From contig NZ_AUMW01000016.1 of NCBI RefSeq assembly GCF_000430885.1, positions 1 to 64,000 of the forward strand: DNA of 64,000 bases, written 5' to 3'. Below the pieces are notes generated by a model that saw only the letters and a list, made by a program, of their open reading frames with translations, was not told the DNA's origin and searched no databases. The position numbers and the translations under genes were made by a program. Shown here one piece after another: positions 41,159-50,758 of this stretch (positions within the stretch are counted from its first letter, which is position 1; the number at the start of each line of letters is the position of its first letter). The stretch comes from Desulfotruncus alcoholivorax DSM 16058. Lineage in GTDB: Bacteria; Bacillota; Desulfotomaculia; Desulfotomaculales; Desulfallaceae.

Positions 41159-42162
41159 AAATACTGGTTACTGGTGGCGCCGGCTTTATTGGCACAAATT
41201 TTATAAGGTACATTATTTCAAAACAACCGGTTTGGGAAGTTATCAACGTTGATAAGCTAACTTACGCGGGAAATTTGGAAAACTTAATGGATTTAAATGA
41301 TCAGGCTAAGTACACTTTTTACTGTGGTGATATAGCAGATAAAAATTTTATGGAGACTTTTTTTCAACACGGCATAGATGTTTTAATTAATTTTGCCGCG
41401 GAGTCGCATGTCGACCGCAGTATTCAAGATGCTGAACCATTCATAAAAACCAATGTTGTAGGTACCTACGTCTTATTGGAATTGGCAAGAAGTTATGGAA
41501 TCAAGAAATTTATTCAGGTATCCACTGATGAAGTCTATGGCTCTTTGGCGTCTAAAGGTAAATTTAGCGAGGAATCCCCCCTTGGTCCAAATAGCCCGTA
41601 TTCGGCCAGTAAAGCTTCGGCCGACCTTTTATGCCGGTCTTATTACGCAACGTATAAGCTGCCGGTAACGGTTACCCGCTGTTCAAACAATTTCGGCCCG
41701 TATCAGTTTCCGGAAAAGTTTATACCGCTTATAATTACCAATGCATTGGAAGGTAAAACGATTCCTGTTTATGGTGACGGCTTAAATGTGCGGGACTGGA
41801 TTTACGTCAATGACCACTGCCGGGCTCTGGAGACTGTAATTTTAAAAGGGCTGGGTGGCGAGGTATATAATATCGGAGGTAATAACGAGCTGAGCAATCT
41901 GGAATTGGTAAAAAAAATTTTGCGCTTACTTGGCAAGCCGGAGACGCTCATTAAATTTGTTCAAGACCGGCCCGGTCATGACAAGCGGTATGCCATAGAC
42001 AGTACAAAAATGACCCGGGAACTGGGTTGGCGGCCCGCATATTCTTTTGATGATGCTCTAATGTTTACGGTTGACTGGTATTTAAAGCAGCCAAATTGGT
42101 GGAAGCGGATTAAAACAGGTGTTTATCAGGATTACTATAAAAAATGGTATGGCAGGGTTTAG
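41155..42162 (+). CDS. rmlB: dTDP-glucose 4,6-dehydratase
   Basis: 335-aa NAD-dependent SDR: GGAGFIGTNFIRYI, NFAAESHVDRSI, VSTDEVYG, SPYSASKASADLL (Tyr-Lys), RCSNNFGPYQ. All hallmark residues are present. It overlaps rmlD by 4 bp (GTGA), completing rmlACDB. Confidence 0.96.
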   Translation: MKILVTGGAGFIGTNFIRYIISKQPVWEVINVDKLTYAGNLENLMDLNDQAKYTFYCGDIADKNFMETFFQHGIDVLINFAAESHVDRSIQDAEPFIKTNVVGTYVLLELARSYGIKKFIQVSTDEVYGSLASKGKFSEESPLGPNSPYSASKASADLLCRSYYATYKLPVTVTRCSNNFGPYQFPEKFIPLIITNALEGKTIPVYGDGLNVRDWIYVNDHCRALETVILKGLGGEVYNIGGNNELSNLELVKKILRLLGKPETLIKFVQDRPGHDKRYAIDSTKMTRELGWRPAYSFDDALMFTVDWYLKQPNWWKRIKTGVYQDYYKKWYGRV

Positions 42163-42164
42163 CG

Positions 42165-43244
42165 ATGAAAGTCTTATTTTTAACCAATACCCCCATCAAT
42201 GGACCGTCGGCAAGATACAGGGTTTACCAGTATATACCATACCTTAAACAAAAAAATATTAAAGCTGGCACTCACAGTGCCTTAACCCCTTTTCTTTATA
42301 GCAAATTTTCGCCCGCCAAAGGAAGCTTGCACAAAATTATTTATTTTATCTTATCAGCTTTATCCAGAATTGTTGCTCTCTTTAGAGTACCTTTCTATGA
42401 CGTGATATTTATACAAAAACTGGCACTGCCCCACGTTTACCCATTTCCTGAAGTTTTACTGTGTAAATTGGGAAAATGGTTGAGAAAAAGGGTTATATTT
42501 GATTTCGATGATGCCATTTATACTGTATCAGAGGTTCGGAAAAAAACATTATTTGAAAAATTTGCTTACCCCGGGCGAGTGCAGAAGATTATCAGCCAAT
42601 GCGATAGTATTGTGGCGGGCAATGACTATCTTGGTCAGTTCGCACGTAAGTATAATCAACGAGTCCATGTGGTGCCCACTTCAATTGATCTTGCCAAATA
42701 TTCCATGCGCCTGTTTCATGATAAGGAAAGTACTCCGGTTGTCATTGGTTGGATCGGTACACCCAGTACTTCACCGTACTTAAATTTAATAATCCCTGTT
42801 TTACAAGAAATCGCTGCGAAAAAGGAAATTGTTTTCCGGATTATAGGTGGAAGGTCTTTTGAATGCCCGGGAGTAAAAGTTGAATATTTGCGCTGGTCTC
42901 TGGAAAGTGAGGTAGAAGATATACGTTCGCTCGATATCGGGGTAATGCCGCTTTCCGATGATCCGTGGACCCGTGGGAAATGTGGATTAAAACTATTGCA
43001 ATATATGGCGGCGGGTGTTCCGGCAGTTGCCTCACCGGTCGGGGTTAACAACAAAATCATCATGGACGGTATTAATGGTTATCTGGCAAAAAATACTAAA
43101 GAATGGGTGTCTAAAATTGAAAAAATAATCAGTTTTCCTGCTGCACATCTGGATATGCTGCAGCAGGCGCGTAAAACTGTTGAAAACGAATACTCTATGG
43201 CTGTAAACGTTGATAAGTTAATCAAAATATTAACTATTTGGTAA
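42165..43244 (+). CDS. glycosyltransferase (GT-B, family 4-like)
   Basis: 359-aa protein, N-terminal MKVLFLTNTPINGPSARYRVYQY, C-terminal KCGLKLLQYMAAGVPAVASPVGVN, typical of GT4 enzymes. ATG 42165 is 2 bp after rmlB with GGCAGGG upstream. Because it is coupled to rmlB, transfer of rhamnose is plausible but not shown. Confidence 0.82.
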   Translation: MKVLFLTNTPINGPSARYRVYQYIPYLKQKNIKAGTHSALTPFLYSKFSPAKGSLHKIIYFILSALSRIVALFRVPFYDVIFIQKLALPHVYPFPEVLLCKLGKWLRKRVIFDFDDAIYTVSEVRKKTLFEKFAYPGRVQKIISQCDSIVAGNDYLGQFARKYNQRVHVVPTSIDLAKYSMRLFHDKESTPVVIGWIGTPSTSPYLNLIIPVLQEIAAKKEIVFRIIGGRSFECPGVKVEYLRWSLESEVEDIRSLDIGVMPLSDDPWTRGKCGLKLLQYMAAGVPAVASPVGVNNKIIMDGINGYLAKNTKEWVSKIEKIISFPAAHLDMLQQARKTVENEYSMAVNVDKLIKILTIW

Positions 43245-43258
43245 ACTTATGGACTATG

Positions 43259-43279
43259 AAACCTGCCGCCGGTTTTTTT
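43259..43279 (+). terminator. weak terminator after the glycosyltransferase
   Basis: AAACC / GGTTT stem of 5 bp with a GC loop, then TTTTTTT in total. Short stem, so possibly only partial termination. Confidence 0.4.
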
Positions 43280-43318
43280 ATTTAAAAAACATTGCTTTTT
43301 GAGCGGGGGAATTACACT

Positions 43319-44365
43319 ATGGTGGTGCAACAAAACGATAACTATATACGCACTCATTCTTGTTTTAACTGTTACTTGTGCGGCAACCGGGGTCAACCCT
43401 TGTACCATGGGTTGAAGGACCGTCTCTTTGACGCACCCGGAGAATGGCATTTTAGAAAGTGCTCGAATCATAAATGCGGTTTGGTGTGGCTGGACCCGAT
43501 GCCAATATCTGAAGATATCGGTAAGGCTTATAAAAATTATTACACTCACCAAAATTCAAAAAATTCCATGACCTGGTACAGGCGGGTATATCAATGGGCG
43601 AAAGAAGGTTATTTGGCACGGAGATTTAATTACTATGGTAATTCAACTACTATCTGGAAGAAATTGTTGGGCATGATGTTGTATTTCCATCCGGGCCGGC
43701 GTGAGAATCTGGAGTTCAGCGTTATGTATCTGCCTTCACAGCCCAATGGATTATTGCTTGATGTGGGATGCGGCAGCGGGCAAAAGCTTATGTTTATGAG
43801 GGACCTGGGGTGGCTCGCAGAAGGGGTGGATATTGATCCTATCGCCGTTGACAGCGCCAGGTCCAAAGGATTGCAAGTGCGCCTTGGAACTTTGGAAGAG
43901 CAATGTTATCAGGATAATTATTTTGATGCCATTATTTTAAGCCACCTCATCGAACATGTTTATGATCCATTAGGACTGCTTTTAGAGTGTTACCGTATCT
44001 TAAAGCCCGGCGGACGTCTGGTTGTGGTTACGCCAAATAATGAAAGCTGGATGCACAAAATGTTTAATGACAAATGGTTGGCCCTGGATCCACCACGGCA
44101 TTTACATGTTTTTTCTGTCCCGTCACTGAAGTATCTCGCCCAAAAAGCCGGTTTTAAAAAATACAAAATATCTACCACAATAAGGGAAGCAAACGGTCTC
44201 TTCATGGCCAGTAAATTGATTCAGCGGACTGGTAAATATGTATGGGGCTGTCCCTTGTCATCCACCTTTCGCTTTTGGGCCCGGGGGATGCAGCTTGCGG
44301 AATGGGTGATTTTGAAGTTTAAACCTGATGCCGGTGAAGAAATCACCATGGTGGGGGAGAAATAA
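43319..44365 (+). CDS. SAM-dependent methyltransferase with N-terminal zinc-ribbon-like motif
   Basis: 348 aa. N-terminus has CFNCYLC and KCSNHKCGL, a possible zinc site, followed by a class I methyltransferase domain (LLDVGCGSGQKLMFM, GVDIDP, LSHLIEHVYDPLGLLLE, LKPGGRLVVVTPN). This arrangement is common for sugar or lipid methyltransferases in glycan clusters. ATG 43319 with SD GCGGGGGAA. Converges with the flippase gene, 19 bp between stops. Confidence 0.82.
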   Translation: MVVQQNDNYIRTHSCFNCYLCGNRGQPLYHGLKDRLFDAPGEWHFRKCSNHKCGLVWLDPMPISEDIGKAYKNYYTHQNSKNSMTWYRRVYQWAKEGYLARRFNYYGNSTTIWKKLLGMMLYFHPGRRENLEFSVMYLPSQPNGLLLDVGCGSGQKLMFMRDLGWLAEGVDIDPIAVDSARSKGLQVRLGTLEEQCYQDNYFDAIILSHLIEHVYDPLGLLLECYRILKPGGRLVVVTPNNESWMHKMFNDKWLALDPPRHLHVFSVPSLKYLAQKAGFKKYKISTTIREANGLFMASKLIQRTGKYVWGCPLSSTFRFWARGMQLAEWVILKFKPDAGEEITMVGEK

Positions 44366-44384
44366 TGCGCCTGTTGTGCAGTAT

Positions 44385-45887
44385 CTAATGACTGTTGCGG
44401 TTTTCCCCCTTATTCCATGGTAATCCACCCAGAGAACGTGATATTTTAAACAGCGAAAAACCACTCATCGCCGCTGTTAATGTTAATCCAAGCACCAGTG
44501 AAAAAATGCCCGGTATAAACCTGGCTATTGAAATAGTAGCGGCGCACATTGCCAATGCAACCAGCAGTAGTAAGTTCTTTTTTCTCCAGACAAAGTGATT
44601 TAAGCGAAAAACAATGATCCAGATTAAACAAAAATATAATACATTGGTTAAAAAGTAAGCAATTCCTGTGGCTTTCAGGTTCCAGTTGGACATTCCAATA
44701 TAAACTAAGGCCAAATACATGAGATTCCAGAAGAGTTCTGTAACAAAAAACAAACGACTGCGTTCTTTAACCACCAAAACAAAAATCATACACCAACTGA
44801 CAAACTTGAATAGGTCGCCGATAACCTGCCATTGCAGGATACCAGCTGTCTCCTTAAAAGTACCGGAGTAAATTAAACCAACTACCTGTGGGCATAGAGT
44901 CAGCATGCCAAGGATAACCGGACCGGCCATGAGTAGAACAACTTTGATTTGCTCATTGACCATTGCGTTTGTTTTTTTGTAATCATGTGCAACTGCACTA
45001 AGCCTGGGATAGTAATCTTTACTTATGGCATCCAGGATAAAACCCAGGTATAGCATGGAAATGCTCCACGCTGCCTGAAAATATCCGGTGGCAACCATAC
45101 CTAATGTTCGGGTAATAAGAACCCTTACAGCCAGTTGAGTTATGGCTCTAACCAGGCTGGCACTCATGAGGGCAAAGCCCATTCGAAACAGGCCGGGCAA
45201 TAATTTTAACATTTCTTTCCAGGATAAACTGAAATGAATTGCCTTAATCCTCCGAGTTAACCACCATGAAGCAGCAAAGAGAGCCAGAGGTGTGCTAATT
45301 ACTGCCGCAATGATGCCGCTTTCTCTCCAATGCCAAACTGCCAGCACGGTTATGAGCAAACCGCCCAGGGCCCCAAGGATATATGTCTTGGCAAGATCCA
45401 CTAAACGGCGCAAGCCGTTGAGTACAGCCGTTTGGGAACTGGAGACAATGCTTGCCCAGACACCGATGCCAATCCATGTTATAGCCCAGGCATAATTGTT
45501 ATGACCGAAGACCAGACTGGCGATTGGTTTGCGAAGCATTATCAATAACAAAGCACCCGACAGCCCCAGTATTACTGAAGTCCATAACAAGGCGTTGCTG
45601 GTGTTGGTAATTTTTTGATTATCGCCTATAGCCTGAGCTTCAGCCAGTTGCCTAACGCCGCTTATGGCTAGACCTGCTCCAGCGATTGTTCCCGCTGTAT
45701 TTAGAATTGACTGCAATAAACCCATCAGGCCGATGCTTTCGGGTCCCAGCATTACAGCCACCATTTTGTTTCTAATTATACCAACTAATATTGAAACCGC
45801 CGAGGTGCCGATCATAAGGATAGAAGCCTTAAAAATTCGGCCTGTTGAATTGTTTTTGACTTTGGTCATATTATAGGACCAATCCAT
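44385..45887 (-). CDS. Wzx-like polysaccharide (O-antigen) flippase
   Basis: 500-aa integral membrane protein with 12-14 hydrophobic segments; N-terminal SILMIGTSAVSILVGIIRNKMVAVMLGPESIG is typical of O-antigen translocases of the MOP superfamily. It should flip undecaprenyl-linked repeat units. It stands alone on the minus strand within an otherwise plus-strand block. The first ATG (45887) lacks an SD; ATG at codon 7 (about 45869) is behind GGATTGG. Confidence 0.85.
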   Translation of the reverse strand: MDWSYNMTKVKNNSTGRIFKASILMIGTSAVSILVGIIRNKMVAVMLGPESIGLMGLLQSILNTAGTIAGAGLAISGVRQLAEAQAIGDNQKITNTSNALLWTSVILGLSGALLLIMLRKPIASLVFGHNNYAWAITWIGIGVWASIVSSSQTAVLNGLRRLVDLAKTYILGALGGLLITVLAVWHWRESGIIAAVISTPLALFAASWWLTRRIKAIHFSLSWKEMLKLLPGLFRMGFALMSASLVRAITQLAVRVLITRTLGMVATGYFQAAWSISMLYLGFILDAISKDYYPRLSAVAHDYKKTNAMVNEQIKVVLLMAGPVILGMLTLCPQVVGLIYSGTFKETAGILQWQVIGDLFKFVSWCMIFVLVVKERSRLFFVTELFWNLMYLALVYIGMSNWNLKATGIAYFLTNVLYFCLIWIIVFRLNHFVWRKKNLLLLVALAMCAATISIARFIPGIFSLVLGLTLTAAMSGFSLFKISRSLGGLPWNKGENRNSH

Positions 45888-46049
45888 CGTAATAACATTA
45901 GGTACCGCTCCTTAAGCTATAGAAATCCCTTGCCATTTCTCCAAGATATCTTATGTTGCTTGTTACGGGTAGGTGACACTAGCCCAAAACGTATAGTATA
46001 TACATTGTGCTGTTTGGCCTCGTCAAGGTGTTTTTAGTTGTTACCTTGC

Positions 46050-46077
46050 TTGATGAATGAACCTTCTTATGTATAAA
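46050..46077 (+). promoter_or_regulatory. putative promoter for the methyltransferase/GT2 pair
   Basis: TTGATG (46050-46055), 16 bp, TATAAA (46072-46077), about 48 bp before the next gene. The 230-bp divergent gap holds nothing else clear. Confidence 0.4.
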
Positions 46078-46124
46078 GCCATATTAATAAATTAGCATGT
46101 AACTATTCATAAGGAGGATGATCA

Positions 46125-46904
46125 ATGATTTTTCACAATAAAACAGCAGGAGCTGCCGCCGGTACACCTGAAGACACTTTCAGTATCCCGGTTAATGAGG
46201 ATTTTACTAATATGTCCAAAATAAGGGATATTGGCAGGTGGCATGTAACGAACTTTGTAAAATTTGTTTCTGAAAGCGTGTCTCCAGGCGCGATTATACT
46301 GGATGCGGGAGCGGGAGAATGCGCTTATAAAAGATACTTCTCACACTGCGAATACGTATCCGTTGACCTGGCAATTGGAGAAGACAGGTGGAATTATAAT
46401 AATCTCAATTATATAGCTCCTTTAGATAATCTTCCATTTGATGATGCATCCTTTGATGCGATCCTGAACACCCAAGTTCTGGAACACCTGGAATATCCCA
46501 GATTAGCAGTAAAAGAATTGTTCCGTGTCTTAAAGCCCGGAGGAAAATTATTTTTGACCGCTCCTATGGCTCATGAGGAGCACCAGGTGCCTTACGATTT
46601 TTTTAGATATACATCATACGGTTTAAAGTCTATTTGTGATCAAGCAGGATTCAGTGAAATTATAATTACCCCTATGGGTGGTATGTTTACAAGGTGGGCT
46701 TATGAAATCCCCAGAATAATGTCGTTATTTCCAAGTGCCGGCATTAAAAAAGGCAAAATAAAATTTAAGGGTTTTGTACTTTTACCATTAAGGCTGGTTT
46801 GTTTCTTGGCGGTTCGGCTAACCCAAATGGTTTTTTTGTGGATTGATCAATTAGATAAAGAAAAAAAATTTCCATTTGGTTGGTCTTTGATTGCTCAAAA
46901 ATAA
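46125..46904 (+). CDS. class I SAM-dependent methyltransferase
   Basis: 259 aa with LDAGAGECAYKRYF (SAM loop), VSVDLAIG, LPFDDASFDAILNTQVLEHLEYP and LKPGGKLFLTAPM, the UbiE/Methyltransf_11 pattern. Strong SD AAGGAGGATGATCA before ATG 46125. Acceptor unknown; glycan context. The next gene begins about 50 bp after. Confidence 0.85.
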   Translation: MIFHNKTAGAAAGTPEDTFSIPVNEDFTNMSKIRDIGRWHVTNFVKFVSESVSPGAIILDAGAGECAYKRYFSHCEYVSVDLAIGEDRWNYNNLNYIAPLDNLPFDDASFDAILNTQVLEHLEYPRLAVKELFRVLKPGGKLFLTAPMAHEEHQVPYDFFRYTSYGLKSICDQAGFSEIIITPMGGMFTRWAYEIPRIMSLFPSAGIKKGKIKFKGFVLLPLRLVCFLAVRLTQMVFLWIDQLDKEKKFPFGWSLIAQK

Positions 46905-46950
46905 ACATAATTATTTATTCAATGTAACAAAAACCGCCGGGGAAGGAGCG

Positions 46951-47979
46951 ATGGTATTGCATGGGGGTAACATGAGCGGTCGGAACTATAGGATTTCCGT
47001 GGCTCTATGTACTTTTAACGGTGCTCAATTTGTTGGTCAGCAGTTGGAAAGCATACTAAATCAATCGAGACTCCCGGATGAGCTAATTATATGTGATGAC
47101 GCATCAACGGATGACACGATTGACATAGTTGGCAGTATAGCAGCCGGCCGGCTGTCGACGATACATATTATTCAAAATGAAAAAAGATTGGGCTGCGTGA
47201 AGAATTTTGAAAAGGCCATTAAATATACAACCGGGGATATTATTTTTCTAAGCGACCAGGACGATGTTTGGTTTAAGGAAAAGATTTTTACAATGATGTC
47301 CCCTTTTGTGGAAAGTGACGAGGTCGGTTTGGTATATAGTGATGCCATTCTTACAAATACTGTGCTGAAACCTACCGGTCACACCTTGTTTGGTTGCCGA
47401 AAAAAAATGAAACTTTTAGAAAAGCGATTACCTCATCAGATGGTGCGTGGAGTTGGGATTAACGGATGTACCATGGCATTCCGGTCGTGTCTGAAAGATT
47501 TTGTTCTACCCATTTTTGAATCAGAAGGATGGGGACATGACCACTGGATCGCCTTTATTGCCTATGCAGTGATGGACAGCAGCCCAATAGATAAACCGTT
47601 AATGTATTACCGTCGACATGCACACAATTCCGGGAATGACCCGTTTTTGGACGGTGGGTGGGTAAATACGTGGGTAACAGGTCTTAAAGCTGCGGGAACT
47701 GCGGATTACGCCAAAGACAGGTACCGTTGGGAGGTAATGCTGCAGCGCTTAATCGAGATTGCCAAAAAACAAAGTTTACTCCCGGAAAATCGTACCAGGT
47801 TAAGTAAATTTATAACAGAGTGTGAACAACGCTTGGAATTTGCGCGAGTTAGGGAACATGCAAAGCAGATCAGCCGTATTAAGCGTATTTATCCATTACT
47901 GCATTGTTTTTTAAAGGGTCATTACCACCGTTATCTTCGGGGTATGAAAAGTTTTCTTAAAGATGTGTTGATTTGTTAA
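46951..47979 (+). CDS. glycosyltransferase family 2
   Basis: GT-A enzyme, about 340 aa: ISVALCTFNGAQFVGQQLESIL, IICDDASTDDT, DxD-type FLSDQDDVWF and a basic C-terminus. Similar to RfbF/WbbL-type rhamnosyltransferases, so it may use dTDP-rhamnose (inference). Start is uncertain: ATG 46951 is only 2 nt from GGAAGGAG, TTG 46957 has ideal 8-nt spacing, ATG 46972 follows GGGGG. Confidence 0.86.
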   Translation: MVLHGGNMSGRNYRISVALCTFNGAQFVGQQLESILNQSRLPDELIICDDASTDDTIDIVGSIAAGRLSTIHIIQNEKRLGCVKNFEKAIKYTTGDIIFLSDQDDVWFKEKIFTMMSPFVESDEVGLVYSDAILTNTVLKPTGHTLFGCRKKMKLLEKRLPHQMVRGVGINGCTMAFRSCLKDFVLPIFESEGWGHDHWIAFIAYAVMDSSPIDKPLMYYRRHAHNSGNDPFLDGGWVNTWVTGLKAAGTADYAKDRYRWEVMLQRLIEIAKKQSLLPENRTRLSKFITECEQRLEFARVREHAKQISRIKRIYPLLHCFLKGHYHRYLRGMKSFLKDVLIC

Positions 47980-48016
47980 AAAAGCCGCTAACGTTTTTGG
48001 ATTCCAGCAATGTCAA

Positions 48017-48052
48017 CCCAAAAAAGGGAAAGGTTATCTCTCCTTTCCCTTT
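48017..48052 (-). terminator. terminator of the rhodanese-like lipoprotein gene
   Basis: Minus strand: AAAGGGAAAGG (48042-48052) pairs with CCTTTCCCTTT (48023-48033), 11 bp, then TTTT. It overlaps the stop codon. It may also block read-through from the GT2 gene. Confidence 0.85.
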
Positions 48053-48965
48053 AGGTGCTTCCTGTTGCAAGAGGTCTGTGCCTGTACCAGTACAGGTAAA
48101 ACCCATCATATAATTTAACGTTAGTATACCCAAGCAGTTTATTTAAAGCAAAATAGATAAAAGAAGCTCTAAAGACATTATTGGAGTAAATTATCACTTG
48201 CTTTTCTGGAGTGACTTCTTTATCCAGAAAAACTTTTTTCAGGTCTGAGGCGTTTTTGAAAGTCATATCCTCATTGATGAGCTGATCCCAGGGTATGTTT
48301 ATTGCCCCCGGTATATGACCTCTACCACCATATTCTTCGTCTGAACGTGCATCTATTATAACAACATTTTCCGGTTGTTGCAGTGCGTTCGCTACATCAA
48401 TGGTTTCAATTATGAAGTTAGCTTTTTGTTGTTCATCCGATAAACTGAATGATCCTAAATTACCCCTTCTTACTCTTCCGGTCTCAATTTCGTATCCTTT
48501 TGCCTGCCATTGCCCAAACCCGCCATTTAATATCTGAACGTTTAACCCGTACATATTTAAAAAAAACCATAAAGCTGCGTGGTTGTAATTATCACTATAA
48601 AGTACGATATGGTCTGAACTATTTACACCGTATTCCCGTATTCTCAAACTGAATGCTTTAGGGGAGTTAAATCTGCCCCTGCGGTTGGGGTCCAAAACAG
48701 ACCTGAAGTCATAACAGATTGCTCCGGGTATATGACTTTGTTCGTATACGTCTCTCGTCCTAGTGTCCAAAATGGTTAAATTGGGCTGGCCTAATATTTT
48801 CTTTAATTGGTCTGCACTGATCATGGCTTCGGGATGGGTGTAAGGTATGGCTTCTTCCTTTATATTAGCTGTTGAATTTAACTGATCTTTATTGCTGCAC
48901 CCAATAAGTAAAATTGTTAATAGGGTTAATATTACCCCCATAACAATATACTTTTTAACACTCAA
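48051..48965 (-). CDS. rhodanese-like double-domain lipoprotein, catalytic cysteines missing
   Basis: 304 aa. N-terminal signal peptide with lipobox LIGC (lipid Cys23), then two rhodanese domains (about 48-155 and 185-300; DTRTRDVYEQSHIPGA and DARSDEEYGGRGHIPGA are the conserved CH2-type motifs). In the active loops the expected Cys is absent: first loop LYSDNYNHAA (124-131), second loop IYSNNVFRAS with Ser261 at the Cys position. So thiosulfate:cyanide sulfurtransferase activity is unlikely; a binding role at the membrane surface is possible. TTG start behind GGAGGGTGC. Confidence 0.85.
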   Translation of the reverse strand: MSVKKYIVMGVILTLLTILLIGCSNKDQLNSTANIKEEAIPYTHPEAMISADQLKKILGQPNLTILDTRTRDVYEQSHIPGAICYDFRSVLDPNRRGRFNSPKAFSLRIREYGVNSSDHIVLYSDNYNHAALWFFLNMYGLNVQILNGGFGQWQAKGYEIETGRVRRGNLGSFSLSDEQQKANFIIETIDVANALQQPENVVIIDARSDEEYGGRGHIPGAINIPWDQLINEDMTFKNASDLKKVFLDKEVTPEKQVIIYSNNVFRASFIYFALNKLLGYTNVKLYDGFYLYWYRHRPLATGST

Positions 48966-49134
48966 TAAAGCACCCTCCTTGTTATATTATAACAGATAAG
49001 TAATTTTTCACCTCCATCTAAAATTAATTCTTTTTTTAATAGGTTAACCTATAATATGTTATAAATTTTAGGTTGTTACACATATATATTATTAATTAGC
49101 CTTTAGCAATTTACCAATAAATGGGGAGGTAAAA

Positions 49135-50400
49135 ATGAAAAGAACCACCTGGTTAATAATGGTGACATCTTTTTTAATTGTTACATTAGTCCCTACTGCT
49201 GTTGCTAAACCGCTGAATGATGTATCTGGACATTGGGCAGAAAGGTATATTATAAATCTGGCTGATACCTCTGTCATGGGAGGTTACCCTGACGGAAGTT
49301 TTCGTCCGGAAGCTAATGTGACACGGGAGGAATTTATTAAGTGTCTTATAGTAGCTTTAAAAATTCCCGTATGCGGCGCGGTGGAACCCTCTTACGACGA
49401 TGTTGACAACACATCCTGGTCCTTTCCGTATATTGAGACTGCTGTGGCATCCGGTATACTAAAACCGGAGGAAAGCGTTAATGGTATGCTAAAGCCTGGA
49501 GAGCCGATTCCCAGGGTGGAAGTGGCAAGGTTAATAGTCCGGGCACTTAAGCTTTCTGTAAAATCGGGTTATACAGGTTATGACGATGGTATTAATATTC
49601 CGCCATCATACCGGGGATATGTCGGTATTGTTAAGGAGCGTAGTTTAATGTCCGGCTATCCCGATGGAACCTTTCGGCCTTGGAATCCGGTTACCAGGGC
49701 AGAAGCCAGTGTAATTTTGGTACGGTTGATATACGAATCGGGAAAGGGTACCGGGTTTGTGACAATATGTTACGATCACAGCTCAGAATCAATATTTAAT
49801 AATGCTTTTCCATTGCACCAGAGTTATGGGTACCCGGGGGTTAATTATATTTTGCCGTCTAACGTGGGAAACCGTGGCATGATGACGATAGCACAGTTGA
49901 AAGAAATGGAACAGGCCGGGTGGGAGACCGGTTCTCATTCAAAAAATCATCTTCATTTTAAGGATTTAAGAGATCGTGAAATCAGTCAGCAGTTATCACA
50001 ACCAAAAGAATGGTTGCAGAAAAATGGCTTGCAGTATGCAAGTTTTGCGTATCCTTTTGGGTTTGATACCGATCCTTACCCGGTAGTTAGTGAATATTAC
50101 GAATCCGCTGTTAAATGTTTTGGCAATAAAATTAACGTGCCGCCAATTAACCGTTTTAATCTGGAAAGAATTATGCTGGATTCCGGGTTATCAAATGATG
50201 AATTGACAGATCTGCTGGACCAGGCGGTTATTAAGGGAGGATGGGTAATTTTTTATACCCACTCTGTTGCGGAAGCAGGTCAAACCCCTGCCAATCATGG
50301 CATTAACCAGCAGAGGTTGAATTATCTATTTCAAGAGATTAAAAAACGTGGCTTAAAAGTTGTGACTGTTAGTGAGGGGGTAAGCTTGAAGTGTTTTTAA
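49135..50400 (+). CDS. SLH-domain protein with polysaccharide deacetylase (CE4/NodB-like) domain
   Basis: 421 aa: signal peptide (about 1-24), three SLH domains (about 25-75, 85-140, 145-205; GGYPDGSFRPEANVTREEF, SGYPDGTFRPWNPVTRAEA) for cell-wall attachment, then a CE4-like domain. The His-box GSHSKNH is present, and FAYPFG and FYTHS fit later motifs. The TFDDG motif is changed to CYDHS, keeping the base Asp but with His at the metal-binding Asp. Deacetylase activity is therefore plausible but not certain. SD GGGGAGG. A palindrome AGGTTAACCT (49041-49050) lies upstream. Confidence 0.85.
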   Translation: MKRTTWLIMVTSFLIVTLVPTAVAKPLNDVSGHWAERYIINLADTSVMGGYPDGSFRPEANVTREEFIKCLIVALKIPVCGAVEPSYDDVDNTSWSFPYIETAVASGILKPEESVNGMLKPGEPIPRVEVARLIVRALKLSVKSGYTGYDDGINIPPSYRGYVGIVKERSLMSGYPDGTFRPWNPVTRAEASVILVRLIYESGKGTGFVTICYDHSSESIFNNAFPLHQSYGYPGVNYILPSNVGNRGMMTIAQLKEMEQAGWETGSHSKNHLHFKDLRDREISQQLSQPKEWLQKNGLQYASFAYPFGFDTDPYPVVSEYYESAVKCFGNKINVPPINRFNLERIMLDSGLSNDELTDLLDQAVIKGGWVIFYTHSVAEAGQTPANHGINQQRLNYLFQEIKKRGLKVVTVSEGVSLKCF

Positions 50401-50460
50401 GATGTCTCTTGGATAGTTTAACTAATCAAATTAGATACCTTATAAATACCGATAAATAGT

Positions 50461-50503
50461 GGGGCGGGTTTGTTTATTAAAACAATACCTGCTCTCTTTT
50501 TTT
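50461..50503 (+). terminator. terminator after the SLH-deacetylase gene
   Basis: GGGGCGGGT pairs with ACCTGCTCT (G-U pairs included) and an inner TTGTTT pairs with AAACAA, followed by CTTTTTTT. Confidence 0.8.
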
Positions 50504-50758
50504 GGAACACTTTAAAAACAGAAACATAAAATAACAGGAATAGAAAATGATACACACGGGTGGCCTTATTTAGTATTGTTGAGTTTCTTTGCTACTTTTG
50601 GGAGGTATGGGTTTTAACACTAAAGGCCGTGCGATTTTAGTGCTGATAAAGAGAAAGGCTGGTGATATCGTTGTGAGTTGTGGTAACCCGTAAGGGTAGT
50701 GTAAATTTGGTTGATACCATCTTTATTTCAAGGGGAGTTTTTTTAAGGAGAGGGTTTG
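50504..50758 (+). other. long leader upstream of the SH3 gene, possible structured RNA
   Basis: About 255 bp with no gene. It contains CACTAAA/TTTAGTG (about 50619-50642) around GGCCGTGCG, an ACCC-GTAA-GGGT mini-hairpin (about 50685-50696), and CACGGGTGGCC (about 50556-50566) partly complementary to GGCCGTG. It does not match the c-di-GMP, SAM or other riboswitch motifs I know. It could be an unrecognised leader RNA or simply an AT-rich spacer. Confidence 0.35.
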
